Positions 41,917 to 51,007 of a DNA stretch of 57,089 bases are shown here, piece after piece. The position numbers were made by a program, and so were the translations under genes. Every line of letters starts with the position of its first letter. Positions within the stretch are counted from its first letter, which is position 1. Under the pieces are notes generated by a model. That model did no database searches. It had not been told where the DNA came from and saw nothing but the letters and a program-made list of their open reading frames with translations. Origin of the DNA: Hyphomicrobiales bacterium. GTDB lineage: Bacteria > Pseudomonadota > Alphaproteobacteria > Rhizobiales > Rhizobiaceae. Location of the stretch: positions 1 to 57,089 of the forward strand of contig UCOA01000056.1 of the NCBI GenBank assembly GCA_900474095.1. Direction: 5' to 3'.

Positions 41917-41945
41917 TTGATATGTGATCGAATTGCCCCTATGTC
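41917..41945 (+). promoter_or_regulatory. emrAB promoter
   Basis: TTGATA (41917-41922) and TATGTC (41940-41945) are separated by exactly 17 bp and lie between the two operators, 55 bp before the emrA start. Confidence 0.55.
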
Positions 41946-41947
41946 AA

Positions 41948-41970
41948 TCGAACTGAACGGTTCGGTTCGA
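41948..41970. promoter_or_regulatory. TetR-type operator O2
   Basis: TCGAACTGAAC-G-GTTCGGTTCGA is an 11-1-11 inverted repeat with a single mismatch. It lies directly after the -10 element, so binding would block emrA transcription. Confidence 0.72.
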
Positions 41971-41999
41971 ATTCTCCCATATAGGACTGGTGACGCAAT

Positions 42000-43226
42000 A
42001 TGTCAGTTTCAAGCAAGACCGGTGCTGCGCATGTCCGCCCTGTCGGCGACGATTTCGAAGCTCCGAACGAACACATCGTGGCACCGGAAGCCAAGAGCGT
42101 AACCGAGCCTGCCGTAGAGGCGCAAGCGGAACCGCAGGCTGTCGTGGCTGAGGAAAAGCCGGCGCCGAAGCGCCGCAAGCTTCTGATGCCCATGATTGCC
42201 ATCGCCGCGCTCGCTGCCGGCGGCTGGTATGGCTACGACTGGTGGACCAATGGCCGCTTCATGATCTCGACCGACGATGCCTATATCGAGGGTGATATCG
42301 CCTCGATCTCACCGAAAGTTTCCGGCTATGTCGAGAAGGTCAATGTGGTGGCCAACCAGCATGTGAAGGCTGGCGACCCGCTGATCACGCTCGATAAGGA
42401 AGACTACCGGATCGCCGCAGACCAGACGCAGGCGCAGATCGACACCGAAAAGCTGTCGCTGCAGCGTTTCGATGCCCAGATAGCCGGCGCCAAGGCCAGC
42501 CTGCAGCAGACGCAAGCCCAGAAAACCGCCCTTGAGGCGACCGTCCGGGGTGCCGAAATCACGCTCCGGCGTGCCAGCGACCTCCAGTCAAAGGCAGTCG
42601 GTACGGTCGCCTCCCTCGATAGCGCGCAGATCGCGCTCGACCAGGCCAGGGCCAACCTCGCCGGTGCGGATGCCAATATCATTGCCGCGAACGCCAACAT
42701 CGCAGTCCTGGCCGCGCAGCGCGCCGAAGCCGAAAGCACCATCCGTTCGCTCGAACTCGCACGCGACAAGGCTGAGCGTGACCTGGGTTTCACGGTCCTG
42801 AAAGCGCCCTATGACGGTATTGTCGGCAACCTCGCCGTTCAGGACGGAGACCTGGTGTCCGCCGGCCAGCGGCTGGCTGCGCTTGTTCCGGTCGACCAGC
42901 TCTATATCGACGCCAATTTCAAGGAAACGCAGATCGCCCACATGGTTCCGGGATCGAAGGTCAATATCCATGTGGATGCTTTCGACGAGGAGCCGATCAC
43001 CGGTACTGTCCAGTCGATCTCGCCGGCCTCCGGCTCGGTCTTCTCGCTGCTGCCGGCTGAAAATGCCACGGGCAATTTCACCAAGGTTATCCAGCGCGTA
43101 CCGGTCCGCATCGTCTTCCCGAAGGACGTGCTGGACAGCGGCCGGTTACGCGCCGGCCTCAGCGTCGTCGTCGATGTCGATACCCGCACGGCGCCGCAGC
43201 AGCAGGATGTCGCCGCGGTCAAGTGA
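42000..43226 (+). CDS. emrA: HlyD/EmrA-type efflux adaptor
   Basis: A 408-residue membrane fusion protein. A cytoplasmic acidic N-terminus of ~60 residues precedes one transmembrane helix (about 62-82, LLMPMIAIAALAAGGWYGYDW). The periplasmic part begins with the DDAYIEGDIASISPKVSGYV motif typical of EmrA, then a lipoyl half, an Ala/Gln-rich helical hairpin and the second lipoyl half (LKAPYDGIVGNLAVQDGDLV). It works with the MFS pump encoded 155 bp downstream; a TolC-type channel is needed too. Confidence 0.95.
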   Translation: MSVSSKTGAAHVRPVGDDFEAPNEHIVAPEAKSVTEPAVEAQAEPQAVVAEEKPAPKRRKLLMPMIAIAALAAGGWYGYDWWTNGRFMISTDDAYIEGDIASISPKVSGYVEKVNVVANQHVKAGDPLITLDKEDYRIAADQTQAQIDTEKLSLQRFDAQIAGAKASLQQTQAQKTALEATVRGAEITLRRASDLQSKAVGTVASLDSAQIALDQARANLAGADANIIAANANIAVLAAQRAEAESTIRSLELARDKAERDLGFTVLKAPYDGIVGNLAVQDGDLVSAGQRLAALVPVDQLYIDANFKETQIAHMVPGSKVNIHVDAFDEEPITGTVQSISPASGSVFSLLPAENATGNFTKVIQRVPVRIVFPKDVLDSGRLRAGLSVVVDVDTRTAPQQQDVAAVK

Positions 43227-43381
43227 TCGGCCGGCTTGAACGTTGAAGCTGCCACCGTAGGGGGCCCGCCGCATTGGTCTCTGCCGGTTTGCGGGAGGCG
43301 CTCGCGCCGGAAACGTTGATGTTTCTATTCTCATTTGGCCGCTCCGTTCGTTGCGACGAGCCGGGCCGGGAGCAAGAGTCG

Positions 43382-44974
43382 ATGGCTGCCACTACTACAG
43401 CGGGTACGATCCCCCTCCCTGCGGCGGGTGCGGAAGAGCGGATGGATCCCAAACGCCTGATCGCCTTTTTCGCAATGGTTTTCGGCATGTTCATGTCGAT
43501 TCTCGATATCCAAATCGTCTCGGCTTCACTCGCGGAAATCCAGGCGGGCCTGAGCGCCGGCTCCGATGAGGTCGCCTGGGTGCAGACGGCCTATCTGATC
43601 GCCGAAGTGATCATGATCCCGCTGTCGGGCACGCTGGCGCGCATCGTGTCCACCCGCGTCCTGTTTTCGGTTTCGGCCGCGGGTTTCACCATCGCCAGCG
43701 CGCTTGCCGCAACCGCCACCAATATCGACCAGATGATCGTCTATCGGGCGCTGCAGGGCTTTATCGGCGGCGGCATGATCCCGTCGGTTTTCGCGGCCGC
43801 CTTCACGATCTTCCCGCCCTCCAAGCGCAGCATGGTCTCGCCGATCATCGGCCTTGTCGCGACGCTCGCGCCGACCATCGGTCCGACGGTCGGCGGCTAT
43901 CTCAGTCATGCCTTCTCCTGGCACTGGCTGTTCCTGGTCAACATCGTTCCCGGCATCATCGTCACGATCGTCACATGGAACTTCATCGATTTCGACAAGC
44001 CGGAACACGGCCTGATGAAGAAGTTTGACTGGTGGGGCCTCTTCTCCATGGCGGTGTTCCTCGGCTCGCTCGAATATGTGCTCGAGGAAGGCAATGCCAA
44101 TGACTGGTTCAGCGACGAATATATCTTCATGGGCGCCATCGCATCGGCGATCGGTGCCCTGATCTTCTTCTACCGCGCCTTCAAGGTCGAGTTCCCGATT
44201 GTTGACCTCAGAGCCTTTGCCAATCGAAACTTCGCCTTCGGCTCGCTGTTCTCCTTCATCATGGGCATCGGGCTTTACGGGCTCACCTATCTCTATCCGC
44301 TCTATCTCGGCCGGATCCGCGGCTACGATTCGCTGATGATCGGCGAGACCATGTTCGTCTCGGGCCTTGCGATGTTCTGCACCGCGCCCGTCGCCGGCAA
44401 GCTCTCGACCAAGCTCGATCCGCGCGTGATGATGGCGATCGGCTTTGCCAGTTTCGCCACCGGCACCTGGCTGATGAGTCATCTCACGACAGACTGGGAT
44501 TTCTACGAGCTTCTCGTCCCGCAGATCCTGCGCGGCTGCGGCTTGATGCTCTGCATGGTGCCGATCAACAATGTCGCGCTCGGCACGCTCTCTCCTGAAC
44601 GCGTTCGCGCCGCGTCCGGCCTGTTCAACCTGACCCGCAACCTCGGCGGCGCTGTCGGCCTGGCAGCGATCAACACGATCCTGACCCAGCGCCAGGAAGA
44701 GCATTATGCCCGGCTGCAGGAGCATGTTCAGTGGGGCAACCCGGAAGCCATCGACCAGCTCAACAACATGGTCGCGAAATACAATTCGCACGGTCTCGAT
44801 GGTGCAACGATCGCGATCCAGAAGCTCTCCGGCATGGTGCAGCAGCAGGCGACGATCCTCTCCTTCATCGACGTCTTCATAATCCTCACCTACCTGTTCG
44901 GAGCCCTGGTCGTATGCGCCTTTCTGATCAAGAAGCCGCAGGCAGCGCCAAGCGGCGGCGGGGGCGGTCACTGA
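43382..44974 (+). CDS. emrB: DHA2-family MFS multidrug exporter EmrB
   Basis: A 530-residue, 14-helix drug/proton antiporter. LDIQIVSASLAEIQAGL (motif D1-like), WVQTAYLIAEVIMIPLSGTLARIVSTRVLF (motif A region) and GLVATLAPTIGPTVGGYLSHAFSWHWLFLVNIVPG (motif C) are clear. The start at 43382 has GGGAG at a suitable distance; the frame extends upstream without homology. It forms a tripartite pump with EmrA. Confidence 0.95.
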   Translation: MAATTTAGTIPLPAAGAEERMDPKRLIAFFAMVFGMFMSILDIQIVSASLAEIQAGLSAGSDEVAWVQTAYLIAEVIMIPLSGTLARIVSTRVLFSVSAAGFTIASALAATATNIDQMIVYRALQGFIGGGMIPSVFAAAFTIFPPSKRSMVSPIIGLVATLAPTIGPTVGGYLSHAFSWHWLFLVNIVPGIIVTIVTWNFIDFDKPEHGLMKKFDWWGLFSMAVFLGSLEYVLEEGNANDWFSDEYIFMGAIASAIGALIFFYRAFKVEFPIVDLRAFANRNFAFGSLFSFIMGIGLYGLTYLYPLYLGRIRGYDSLMIGETMFVSGLAMFCTAPVAGKLSTKLDPRVMMAIGFASFATGTWLMSHLTTDWDFYELLVPQILRGCGLMLCMVPINNVALGTLSPERVRAASGLFNLTRNLGGAVGLAAINTILTQRQEEHYARLQEHVQWGNPEAIDQLNNMVAKYNSHGLDGATIAIQKLSGMVQQQATILSFIDVFIILTYLFGALVVCAFLIKKPQAAPSGGGGGH

Positions 44975-45375
44975 GGATAATCGCCGCCGCGGACCGCCGT
45001 CTGTAGGCTTGAATCACCGGTGAGAATTGCCTGAAGACAATCCTTCAAGGCATTCTGCATGAATACGGTAGAACCTCGTCCGCCGCATTTTTTCGCGATC
45101 ACTGCACGAAATGTCGATGCTCTAAAGGCGAGCCTTCTCGATCGGTATAAGCCGGTTACGACATTCATGGCGGCCTTGCGCTCGTCCTTTTAACAAATCA
45201 CTATATGAATGGCGCGCTCGCGCAGGCGGCGCGGCGTTACGTTCACGAACACCTTTAGCAAACGACTTGCCCAGCGCGGCGCGAGGTGTCAAATCAAAGC
45301 GCTTTCAAAATGTGCAAAAAATTTTTCTGATTTACGTACCTCAAATTTTCCCTTAAGGGTTCTTGCGGAGGAAAA
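44975..45375. other. Gene-free stretch before the xylose regulator
   Basis: This 401-bp stretch holds an imperfect hairpin just after emrB (about 45023-45058, GAATTGCC...GGCATTC) and the LacI-type palindrome at 45296-45305. Otherwise I see no gene, RNA or repeat. The last ~90 bp are AT-rich, as expected for a promoter. Confidence 0.4.
45296..45305. promoter_or_regulatory. Candidate LacI-type operator upstream of the xylose regulator
   Basis: AAAGCGCTTT is a perfect 10-bp palindrome with a central CG step, the usual core of LacI-family operators. It lies 70 bp upstream of the regulator's start, suggesting autoregulation. Confidence 0.5.
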
Positions 45376-46449
45376 ATGCGCCCCACAGTCCATGATATAG
45401 CCGCTGCGGCGGGGGTCAGCCTGGCGACCGTAGACAGGGTTTTGAACCAGCGCGCAGGCGTCCGCAACGTGACGCGCGAAAAGGTCGAGCAGGCGATAGA
45501 ACGCATTGGCTTCGTCCGCGACGTCGCCGCGGCGAACCTCGCCAAAAGCCGTGTCTACCCTTTCGTCTTCATCCTGCCCTCTGGGGACAATTCCTTCATG
45601 CGCGGCCTTGAAGCGCACGTGCACGCGGCTATGGCCCGCGGACCGCTGGAGCGGATGGCGATTTCCATCGTCAAGGTTCCGGCCTTCAACGCCGAAGCTC
45701 TGGTTGGCGCACTGGACGAGGTCCGCGAGACGGCACCGGCGGGTGTGGCGGTGGTGGCCGTCGAATCCCCGGACGTGATTGCCGCCGTCAATCGCCTGCG
45801 GGCCGAGCGCATTCCGGTGGTGACGCTGGTTTCCGATCTGGCCGGCTCGGCGCGCGATCATTTCGCTGGCGTCGACAACGTCGCGGCAGGGCGAACGGCG
45901 GCAAGCCTGATGGGTCGTTTCCTTTGCAGCCGACCCGGACCGATCGCAGTGCTTGCGGGTTCGATGCGTGTGCGCGATCATCGCGAACGCCTCGACGGGT
46001 TTCGCGCGGTGATGGACAAGGACTTTCCCGGCCACATGCTGTTGCCGGCTATCGAGGGGCAGGATGACCCTGTTCTGACGGAAAAGCTTGTTGGCGCGGC
46101 GCTTGCCGCATCGCCCGGGACCGCCGGTATCTACAGCCTCGGCGCCGGCAATCGCGGCCTGATCACCGCCTTGAAACAGCGCGACAGTGCCCCGCCGGTC
46201 TGCGTCGTCGCCCATGAATTGACGCGGCATACGCGGGCGGCGCTGAATGAAGGGCTGATTGACGCCGTTCTCAACCAGGATGCCGGACATGAAGTGCGCA
46301 GCGCCATCCGTGTCCTGAAGGCCAAGGCCGATGGCGTCGCAGTCATCGAGGCACAGGAACGCATCTACATCGACATTTTCCTCAAGGACAATCTGCCCTT
46401 CGACGAAGGCGACGAAATGCAAAAGCCCGAACAGGGCGAAGAACGATAG
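45376..46449 (+). CDS. LacI-family regulator of xylose genes
   Basis: A 357-residue regulator. The HTH and hinge helix are at the N-terminus (VHDIAAAAGVSLATVDRVLNQRAGV...), followed by a periplasmic-binding-protein-like sensor (LEAHVHAAMARGPLERMAI, AGVDNVAAGRTAASLMGRFL). The VSLATVDRVLN variant is common in rhizobial regulators of sugar catabolism. It lies 10 bp upstream of the xylulokinase gene, so it is probably its regulator and co-transcribed with it. GGAGG precedes the start. Confidence 0.92.
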   Translation: MRPTVHDIAAAAGVSLATVDRVLNQRAGVRNVTREKVEQAIERIGFVRDVAAANLAKSRVYPFVFILPSGDNSFMRGLEAHVHAAMARGPLERMAISIVKVPAFNAEALVGALDEVRETAPAGVAVVAVESPDVIAAVNRLRAERIPVVTLVSDLAGSARDHFAGVDNVAAGRTAASLMGRFLCSRPGPIAVLAGSMRVRDHRERLDGFRAVMDKDFPGHMLLPAIEGQDDPVLTEKLVGAALAASPGTAGIYSLGAGNRGLITALKQRDSAPPVCVVAHELTRHTRAALNEGLIDAVLNQDAGHEVRSAIRVLKAKADGVAVIEAQERIYIDIFLKDNLPFDEGDEMQKPEQGEER

Positions 46450-46459
46450 GGAGACCTTC

Positions 46460-47914
46460 ATGTATCTGGGGATCGACCTCGGCACGTCCGGGGTAAAGGC
46501 GTTGTTGATCGACGATGGCCAGCGGGTCATCGGGTCGGCATCCGCTGCTATGGACGTCGCGCGTCCGCATCCCGGCTGGTCGGAGCAGCATCCGGCCGAT
46601 TGGATCCGGGCGACGGAGGAAGCGATCGCCGGGCTGAAGGCGTCCCACCCGGCAGAACTTGCCGGCGTCAAGGGCATCGGCCTTTCCGGACATATGCATG
46701 GGGCGACACTGCTCGATGATCAGGATAAAGTGCTGCGCCCTTGCATCCTCTGGAATGATACACGCAGCTTCAAACAGGCGGCGGCTCTTGATGCCGATCC
46801 GCAGTTCCGGGCCGTGACTGGCAACATAGTCTTTCCAGGGTTCACGGCCCCGAAGCTGGTCTGGGTCGCAGAGAACGAGCCGGAAATCTTCTGTAAAGTC
46901 CGCTGGGTGCTTTTGCCCAAGGACTACTTGCGTCTTTGGCTGACGGGCGAGCATATCTCCGAAATGTCGGATTCTGCCGGGACCTCCTGGCTGGATACCG
47001 GTAAGCGCGCCTGGTCGGAGAGCCTGCTTTCCGCAACCGGCCTCAAGGAGCGGCAGATGCCGGGCCTGGTCGAAGGCACCGAGGCGGGCGGCATGCTGAA
47101 AAACGATCTCGCCTCCCGGTGGGGCATGGGGCCGGGTGTCATCGTCGCCGGTGGTGCCGGGGACAATGCCGCCTCCGCCTGCGGCATGGGCACGGTCGGC
47201 GAGGGCCATGCCTTCGTCTCGCTCGGCACCTCCGGCGTGCTGTTCGCCGCCAATTCCAGCTACCTGCCCAATCCGGCAAGCGCCGTGCATGCCTTTTGCC
47301 ACGCGCTTCCCGACACATGGCATCAGATGGGCGTGATCTTGTCGGCGACCGACGGGCTCAACTGGCACTCCGGCGTCACCGGCAAAAGCGCGGCGGAGCT
47401 GACCGCGGAACTCGGCGACTTGCTCAAGGCACCGTCCGGCGTGACCTTCCTGCCTTATCTTTCCGGCGAGCGCACGCCACACAACGATGCAGCTATTCGT
47501 GGCGTCTTTGCCGGGCTCGGTCATCAAAGCAGCCGTGTCGTCCTGACCCAGGCGGTGCTCGAAGGCGTGTCTTTTGCGCTGCGGGACAGCCTGGAAGCGT
47601 TGCGGGAAGCCGGCACCAAGCTGACCCGCGTCACCGCGATCGGCGGCGGCTCGCGCTCGCGCTACTGGCTGAAATCGATTGCAACCGCGCTCGGCATCCC
47701 CGTCGATATTCCGGCGGACGGCGACTTCGGCGCGGCCTTTGGTGCTGCCCGCCTCGGCCTTGTCTCCGCGACCAAAGCCGATCCATTGTCGGTTTTCACG
47801 GCCCCCGTCACCGCCGAAACCGTTCAGCCCGACGCGTCGCTGCGGGCGGCGTACGAAGATGCCTATCAGCGCTATCGCCGGCTCTATCCCGCGATCAAGT
47901 CTGTGACGTCCTAG
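46460..47914 (+). CDS. xylB: Xylulokinase
   Basis: A 484-residue FGGY kinase that phosphorylates D-xylulose. MYLGIDLGTSGVKALLID binds phosphate; GLSGHMHGATLLD, PCILWNDTR and FLPYLSGERTPHNDAAIRG are XylB marks, as is AIGGGSRSRYWLKSIA near the C-terminus. Start at 46460 with GGGAG upstream. The context (regulator before, xylose isomerase after) confirms the substrate. Confidence 0.95.
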   Translation: MYLGIDLGTSGVKALLIDDGQRVIGSASAAMDVARPHPGWSEQHPADWIRATEEAIAGLKASHPAELAGVKGIGLSGHMHGATLLDDQDKVLRPCILWNDTRSFKQAAALDADPQFRAVTGNIVFPGFTAPKLVWVAENEPEIFCKVRWVLLPKDYLRLWLTGEHISEMSDSAGTSWLDTGKRAWSESLLSATGLKERQMPGLVEGTEAGGMLKNDLASRWGMGPGVIVAGGAGDNAASACGMGTVGEGHAFVSLGTSGVLFAANSSYLPNPASAVHAFCHALPDTWHQMGVILSATDGLNWHSGVTGKSAAELTAELGDLLKAPSGVTFLPYLSGERTPHNDAAIRGVFAGLGHQSSRVVLTQAVLEGVSFALRDSLEALREAGTKLTRVTAIGGGSRSRYWLKSIATALGIPVDIPADGDFGAAFGAARLGLVSATKADPLSVFTAPVTAETVQPDASLRAAYEDAYQRYRRLYPAIKSVTS

Positions 47915-47920
47915 TCGCCA

Positions 47921-48051
47921 GCCCCTCATCCGCGCGTCTAGTTCGACAAGAGGGCGGGCACCTTCTCCCCGTTCTCACGAGGAGAAGGGACAAGCGGCGG
48001 ACTCGGTCGTCCCCTCTCCCCGCGTGCGGGGAGAGGGTTAGGGTGAGGGGC
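47921..48051. repeat. REP-like palindromic element between xylB and xylA
   Basis: Outer arms GCCCCTCA (47921-47928) and TGAGGGGC (48044-48051) enclose two hairpins: CCTTCTCC/GGAGAAGG (47961-47968, 47981-47988) and the perfect CCCTCTCCCCG-CGTG-CGGGGAGAGGG (48012-48037). This composition recurs across rhizobial genomes as a dispersed intergenic repeat. It may affect transcript stability between the two genes. Confidence 0.8.
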
Positions 48052-48103
48052 AGGCCACGGCGGCGAGGCAATCAATTGAGAAAACAACCAAGGAGACAAC
48101 ACC

Positions 48104-49414
48104 ATGAGCACCGGTTTCTTCGGCGATATCGCCAAGATCAAATATGAAGGCCCCGAAAGCACTAATCCGCTGGCCTTCCGCCACTACCAGCCCGACGAGA
48201 TCGTCCTCGGCAAGCGGATGGAAGACCATCTGCGCTTTGCCGTCGCCTACTGGCACACCTTCACCTGGCCGGGTGGCGACCCCTTCGGCGGCCAAACCTT
48301 CCTGCGTCCCTGGTTCGAGGACACGATGCAGGCCGCCAAGCTCAAGGCCGATGTGGCCTTCGAATTCTTCTCGCTGCTCGGCGCTCCCTACTATTGCTTC
48401 CATGACGCCGACGTGCGCCCTGAAGGCAAGAATTTTGCCGAGAACACCAGGAACCTCAACGAGATCGTCGACTATTTCGCGGAAAAGCAAGCCGCGACCG
48501 GCGTCAAGCTGCTCTGGGGCACGGCGAACCTCTTCTCCAACCGCCGATTCATGTCGGGTGCCGCGACCAATCCGGATCCGGACGTATTCGCGTTTTCGGC
48601 GGCGACAGTAAAGACCTGCATGGATGCGACGCAGAAACTTGCCGGCGAGAACTATGTTCTCTGGGGCGGCCGCGAAGGCTATGAAACCCTGCTCAACACC
48701 GACCTGAAGCGCGAGCTCGACCAGCTTGGCCGCTTCCTCAACCTCGTCGTCGAGTACAAGCATAAGATCGGCTTCAAGGGCACGATCCTGATCGAGCCGA
48801 AACCGCAGGAGCCGACCAAGCATCAGTACGACTACGACGTCGCGACCGTTTACGGCTTCCTCAAGAAGAACGGCCTCGAAAACGAAGTGAAGGTCAATAT
48901 CGAGCAGGGCCACGCGATCCTTGCCGGCCATTCCTTCGAGCATGAACTGGCCCTCGCCAACGCGCTCGGCATCTTCGGCTCGATCGACATGAACCGCAAC
49001 GACTACCAGTCCGGCTGGGATACCGATCAGTTCCCCAACAACGTTCCGGAAATGGCGCTCGCCTATTACCACGTGCTGGCAGGTGGCGGCTTTACGACCG
49101 GCGGCACCAACTTCGACGCCAAGCTGCGCCGCCAGTCGCTCGATCCGGCGGATCTTTTGATCGGCCATATCGGCGGCATGGATTGCTGCGCCCGCGGCCT
49201 GAGGGCGGCAGCAAGGATGATCGAGGACAAGGCGCTGTCGCAGCCGCTCGCCGATCGTTATGCCGGTTGGGATTCGGCCGAGAGCCAGAAAATGCTGCGC
49301 GGCGAATATTCGCTGGCGGAAATCGCTCATTACGTCGAAACCACGGATATCAACCCGCAGCCGAAATCCGGCAAGCAGGAACTCCTGGAAAACGTCGTCA
49401 ACCGCTACGTTTGA
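48104..49414 (+). CDS. xylA: Xylose isomerase
   Basis: A 436-residue TIM-barrel enzyme interconverting D-xylose and D-xylulose. [28 protein letters not shown] (catalytic His and Asp), [14 protein letters not shown] and [16 protein letters not shown] (metal ligand Glu) are all present. Length matches the long class II isomerases. AAGGAG precedes the start. Confidence 0.97.
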   Translation: MSTGFFGDIAKIKYEGPESTNPLAFRHYQPDEIVLGKRMEDHLRFAVAYWHTFTWPGGDPFGGQTFLRPWFEDTMQAAKLKADVAFEFFSLLGAPYYCFHDADVRPEGKNFAENTRNLNEIVDYFAEKQAATGVKLLWGTANLFSNRRFMSGAATNPDPDVFAFSAATVKTCMDATQKLAGENYVLWGGREGYETLLNTDLKRELDQLGRFLNLVVEYKHKIGFKGTILIEPKPQEPTKHQYDYDVATVYGFLKKNGLENEVKVNIEQGHAILAGHSFEHELALANALGIFGSIDMNRNDYQSGWDTDQFPNNVPEMALAYYHVLAGGGFTTGGTNFDAKLRRQSLDPADLLIGHIGGMDCCARGLRAAARMIEDKALSQPLADRYAGWDSAESQKMLRGEYSLAEIAHYVETTDINPQPKSGKQELLENVVNRYV

Positions 49415-49424
49415 TCAAGATAAT

Positions 49425-49453
49425 CCGGGAGATGGTGGATCACCGTCTCCCGG
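49425..49453. terminator. Hairpin between xylA and the convergent VOC pseudogene
   Basis: Thirteen base pairs (CCGGGAGATGGTG with CACCGTCTCCCGG, one T-G wobble) close a three-base loop, 11 bp after the xylA stop. It overlaps the stop codon of the minus-strand pseudogene. There is no T-run. Confidence 0.45.
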
Positions 49454-49805
49454 ACAACGGCCTGAATGCCCGGCTGGATACCGAAATGGAATTGCCGCAG
49501 GGATCCTTGGCATTGGCGAACACATAGCCGTCGGCTTGATGCAGCGGTCCGAATTCAAGTCCTTCGCCCACGCATCGGGCACAAAAGGCCGTGACATCCT
49601 CGACATCGAAAACCATCTTCACCAGCGACTGGCCCATCTTCTGGGTCTTTCCTGCCGGATGGATCATGAGACTGGCACCGCCGTCCGAGGCGACGAGCTC
49701 GACAATCCGGTCTTCCTGCTGCCGGAGCGCCTTGAAAGCGAAATGCTTTTAGCCGACGGTGGCGTCCACATCGCGCGCATAAAGGACGAGTCGACCAAGC
49801 GGCAT
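49440..49805 (-). pseudogene. Glyoxalase/VOC family protein, interrupted by a stop codon
   Basis: From the ATG at 49805 the frame reads MPLGRLVLYARDVDATVG, then TAA (49749-49751), then continues in frame with KHFAFKALRQQEDRIVELVA, SLMIHPAGK, VKMVFDVEDV and FANAKDPCGNSI to the stop at 49440. These are the parts of one ~122-codon VOC domain. The normal family sequence near the break is FYxxxFGFK; a six-base deletion turning GGC TTC TAC GAA into GGC TAA would explain the stop. It follows the LacI gene by 11 bp on the same strand. A short re-initiated product is possible but would lack the first beta strand. Confidence 0.72.
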
Positions 49806-49816
49806 TGTTGCGGGTC

Positions 49817-50842
49817 CTATCGCCGCGTGCGCGACGGTGCCGACACCGAGTTGCGCACCACAAGGTCGGGACGCAGCAGGATTTCCGTTTCGGCGGGCTC
49901 GCCGTCGGAGAGAAGCTCCAGCAGCAGCGCCATCGCATGCTTGCCGATCAGCGTGCGCGGCTGGCGGATCGTGGTGAGCGGCGGCGACATGAAGACGGCC
50001 TGCGGCACGTCGTCGAAGCCGGTCACCGAAAAGTCCCGCGGGATATCATAGCCGCGCGCGGCAAGCCCGATCATCACGCCGATGGCGGTCTGGTCGTTGA
50101 CGCACATGAAGGCGGTGGGCAGCGTGTCGCGCATGAACAGTTGCTCGACCGCCAACCGCCCGCTTTCGATCGTGCCGTCGCCCTCGAGCACGGTGCGAAG
50201 ATCGGCGCCGACGCCGGCTGCGTCCAGCCCCGCCTCATAGCCCATGCGCCGCCGGCTATAGGCCAGTCGGGTGCGCGAATCGCCGATGAAGGCGATCTTG
50301 CGGTGGCCTTCGGCGAGCAGAAGGTCGACTGCCTTGCGGGCACCTTCGATATCGTCGACGCCGACATAGGGAATGCCGCCGTTGAACACCGGCTCGAACA
50401 CGCCGACGCTGGGCGGCAGGCGTGCGGTCATGGCCTGGTGGCCGAACGGCAGGATGCCGGTGAACAGGATAAGCCCGGCCGCCTGGTTGGAGTTGAGAAA
50501 CTTCAGATATTCCAATCCACGCTGGGCATCGTTCTGCGTATGGCCGATCAGCACGCCGTAGCCATGCGATCGCGCCTCGTTCTCGAGCCCGACTAGAATG
50601 TTGGAGAAGTTCGGATCGCCGATGTCGGGCGCCACCACGAGAATCATGTTCGACCGGCCAAGCCGCAGGCTGCGCGCCATGGCATTGGTCGTGTAGCCGG
50701 TAACAGCAATCGCCTGGTTGACCTTGAGCCGCGTCGAGTTCGCTACCTTCTCCGGCATGTGGATCGCCCGCGAGACCGTCGCGATCGAAACCTCGGCGAT
50801 GCGGGCGACGTCCTCGATTGTTGCCGGCGTGGAATTCGACAC
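49817..50842 (-). CDS. LacI-family repressor of the downstream ABC/catabolic locus
   Basis: A 341-residue repressor. The N-terminal HTH is ATIEDVARIAEVSIATVSRAI with hinge region ARSLRLGRSNMILVVAPDIGDPNFSNI; the sensor domain ends with GFDDVPQAVFMSPPLTTIRQP. It is divergent from the ABC transporter, with two TGTAAA-NN-TTTACA operators in between, so it very likely represses that transporter and itself. The inducer is unknown. Confidence 0.93.
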   Translation of the reverse strand: MSNSTPATIEDVARIAEVSIATVSRAIHMPEKVANSTRLKVNQAIAVTGYTTNAMARSLRLGRSNMILVVAPDIGDPNFSNILVGLENEARSHGYGVLIGHTQNDAQRGLEYLKFLNSNQAAGLILFTGILPFGHQAMTARLPPSVGVFEPVFNGGIPYVGVDDIEGARKAVDLLLAEGHRKIAFIGDSRTRLAYSRRRMGYEAGLDAAGVGADLRTVLEGDGTIESGRLAVEQLFMRDTLPTAFMCVNDQTAIGVMIGLAARGYDIPRDFSVTGFDDVPQAVFMSPPLTTIRQPRTLIGKHAMALLLELLSDGEPAETEILLRPDLVVRNSVSAPSRTRR

Positions 50843-50934
50843 TGCGTTCTGCCTTGGGTTTAGCTCGGCGGGACACTACACAGACTTCCCCGCAGGTCAA
50901 AGGGCGGCCCTGGAAATTCTGCGGTATGCCCAGA

Positions 50935-50948
50935 TGTAAACCTTTACA
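50935..50948. promoter_or_regulatory. LacI-type operator, first copy
   Basis: TGTAAACCTTTACA has perfect TGTAAA/TTTACA half-sites around CC. It lies between the divergent LacI and ABC genes. Its centre is 21 bp from that of the second copy. Confidence 0.78.
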
Positions 50949-50955
50949 CGATCTA

Positions 50956-50969
50956 TGTAAAGGTTTACA
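50956..50969. promoter_or_regulatory. LacI-type operator, second copy
   Basis: TGTAAAGGTTTACA, the exact reverse complement of the first copy, with the two sites together forming a 15-7-15 perfect inverted repeat (50934-50970). It overlaps a plausible -10 region for the ABC operon (CATAAT at 50968-50973) and ends 38 bp before the ATPase start. Confidence 0.78.
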
Positions 50970-51007
50970 TAATATCCAAGCGGACGGGAGCCGCAGGGAG
51001 GGACGTG

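Noticed and set aside
41948..41970. tRNA T-loop-like GGTTCGAATTC near the emrR-emrA gap
   Set aside because: It is part of a symmetric TetR operator; no acceptor, D or anticodon stems surround it.
46382..47929. A 515-codon minus-strand frame opposite xylB
   Set aside because: Shadow of a strongly conserved xylulokinase gene; no recognisable domain.
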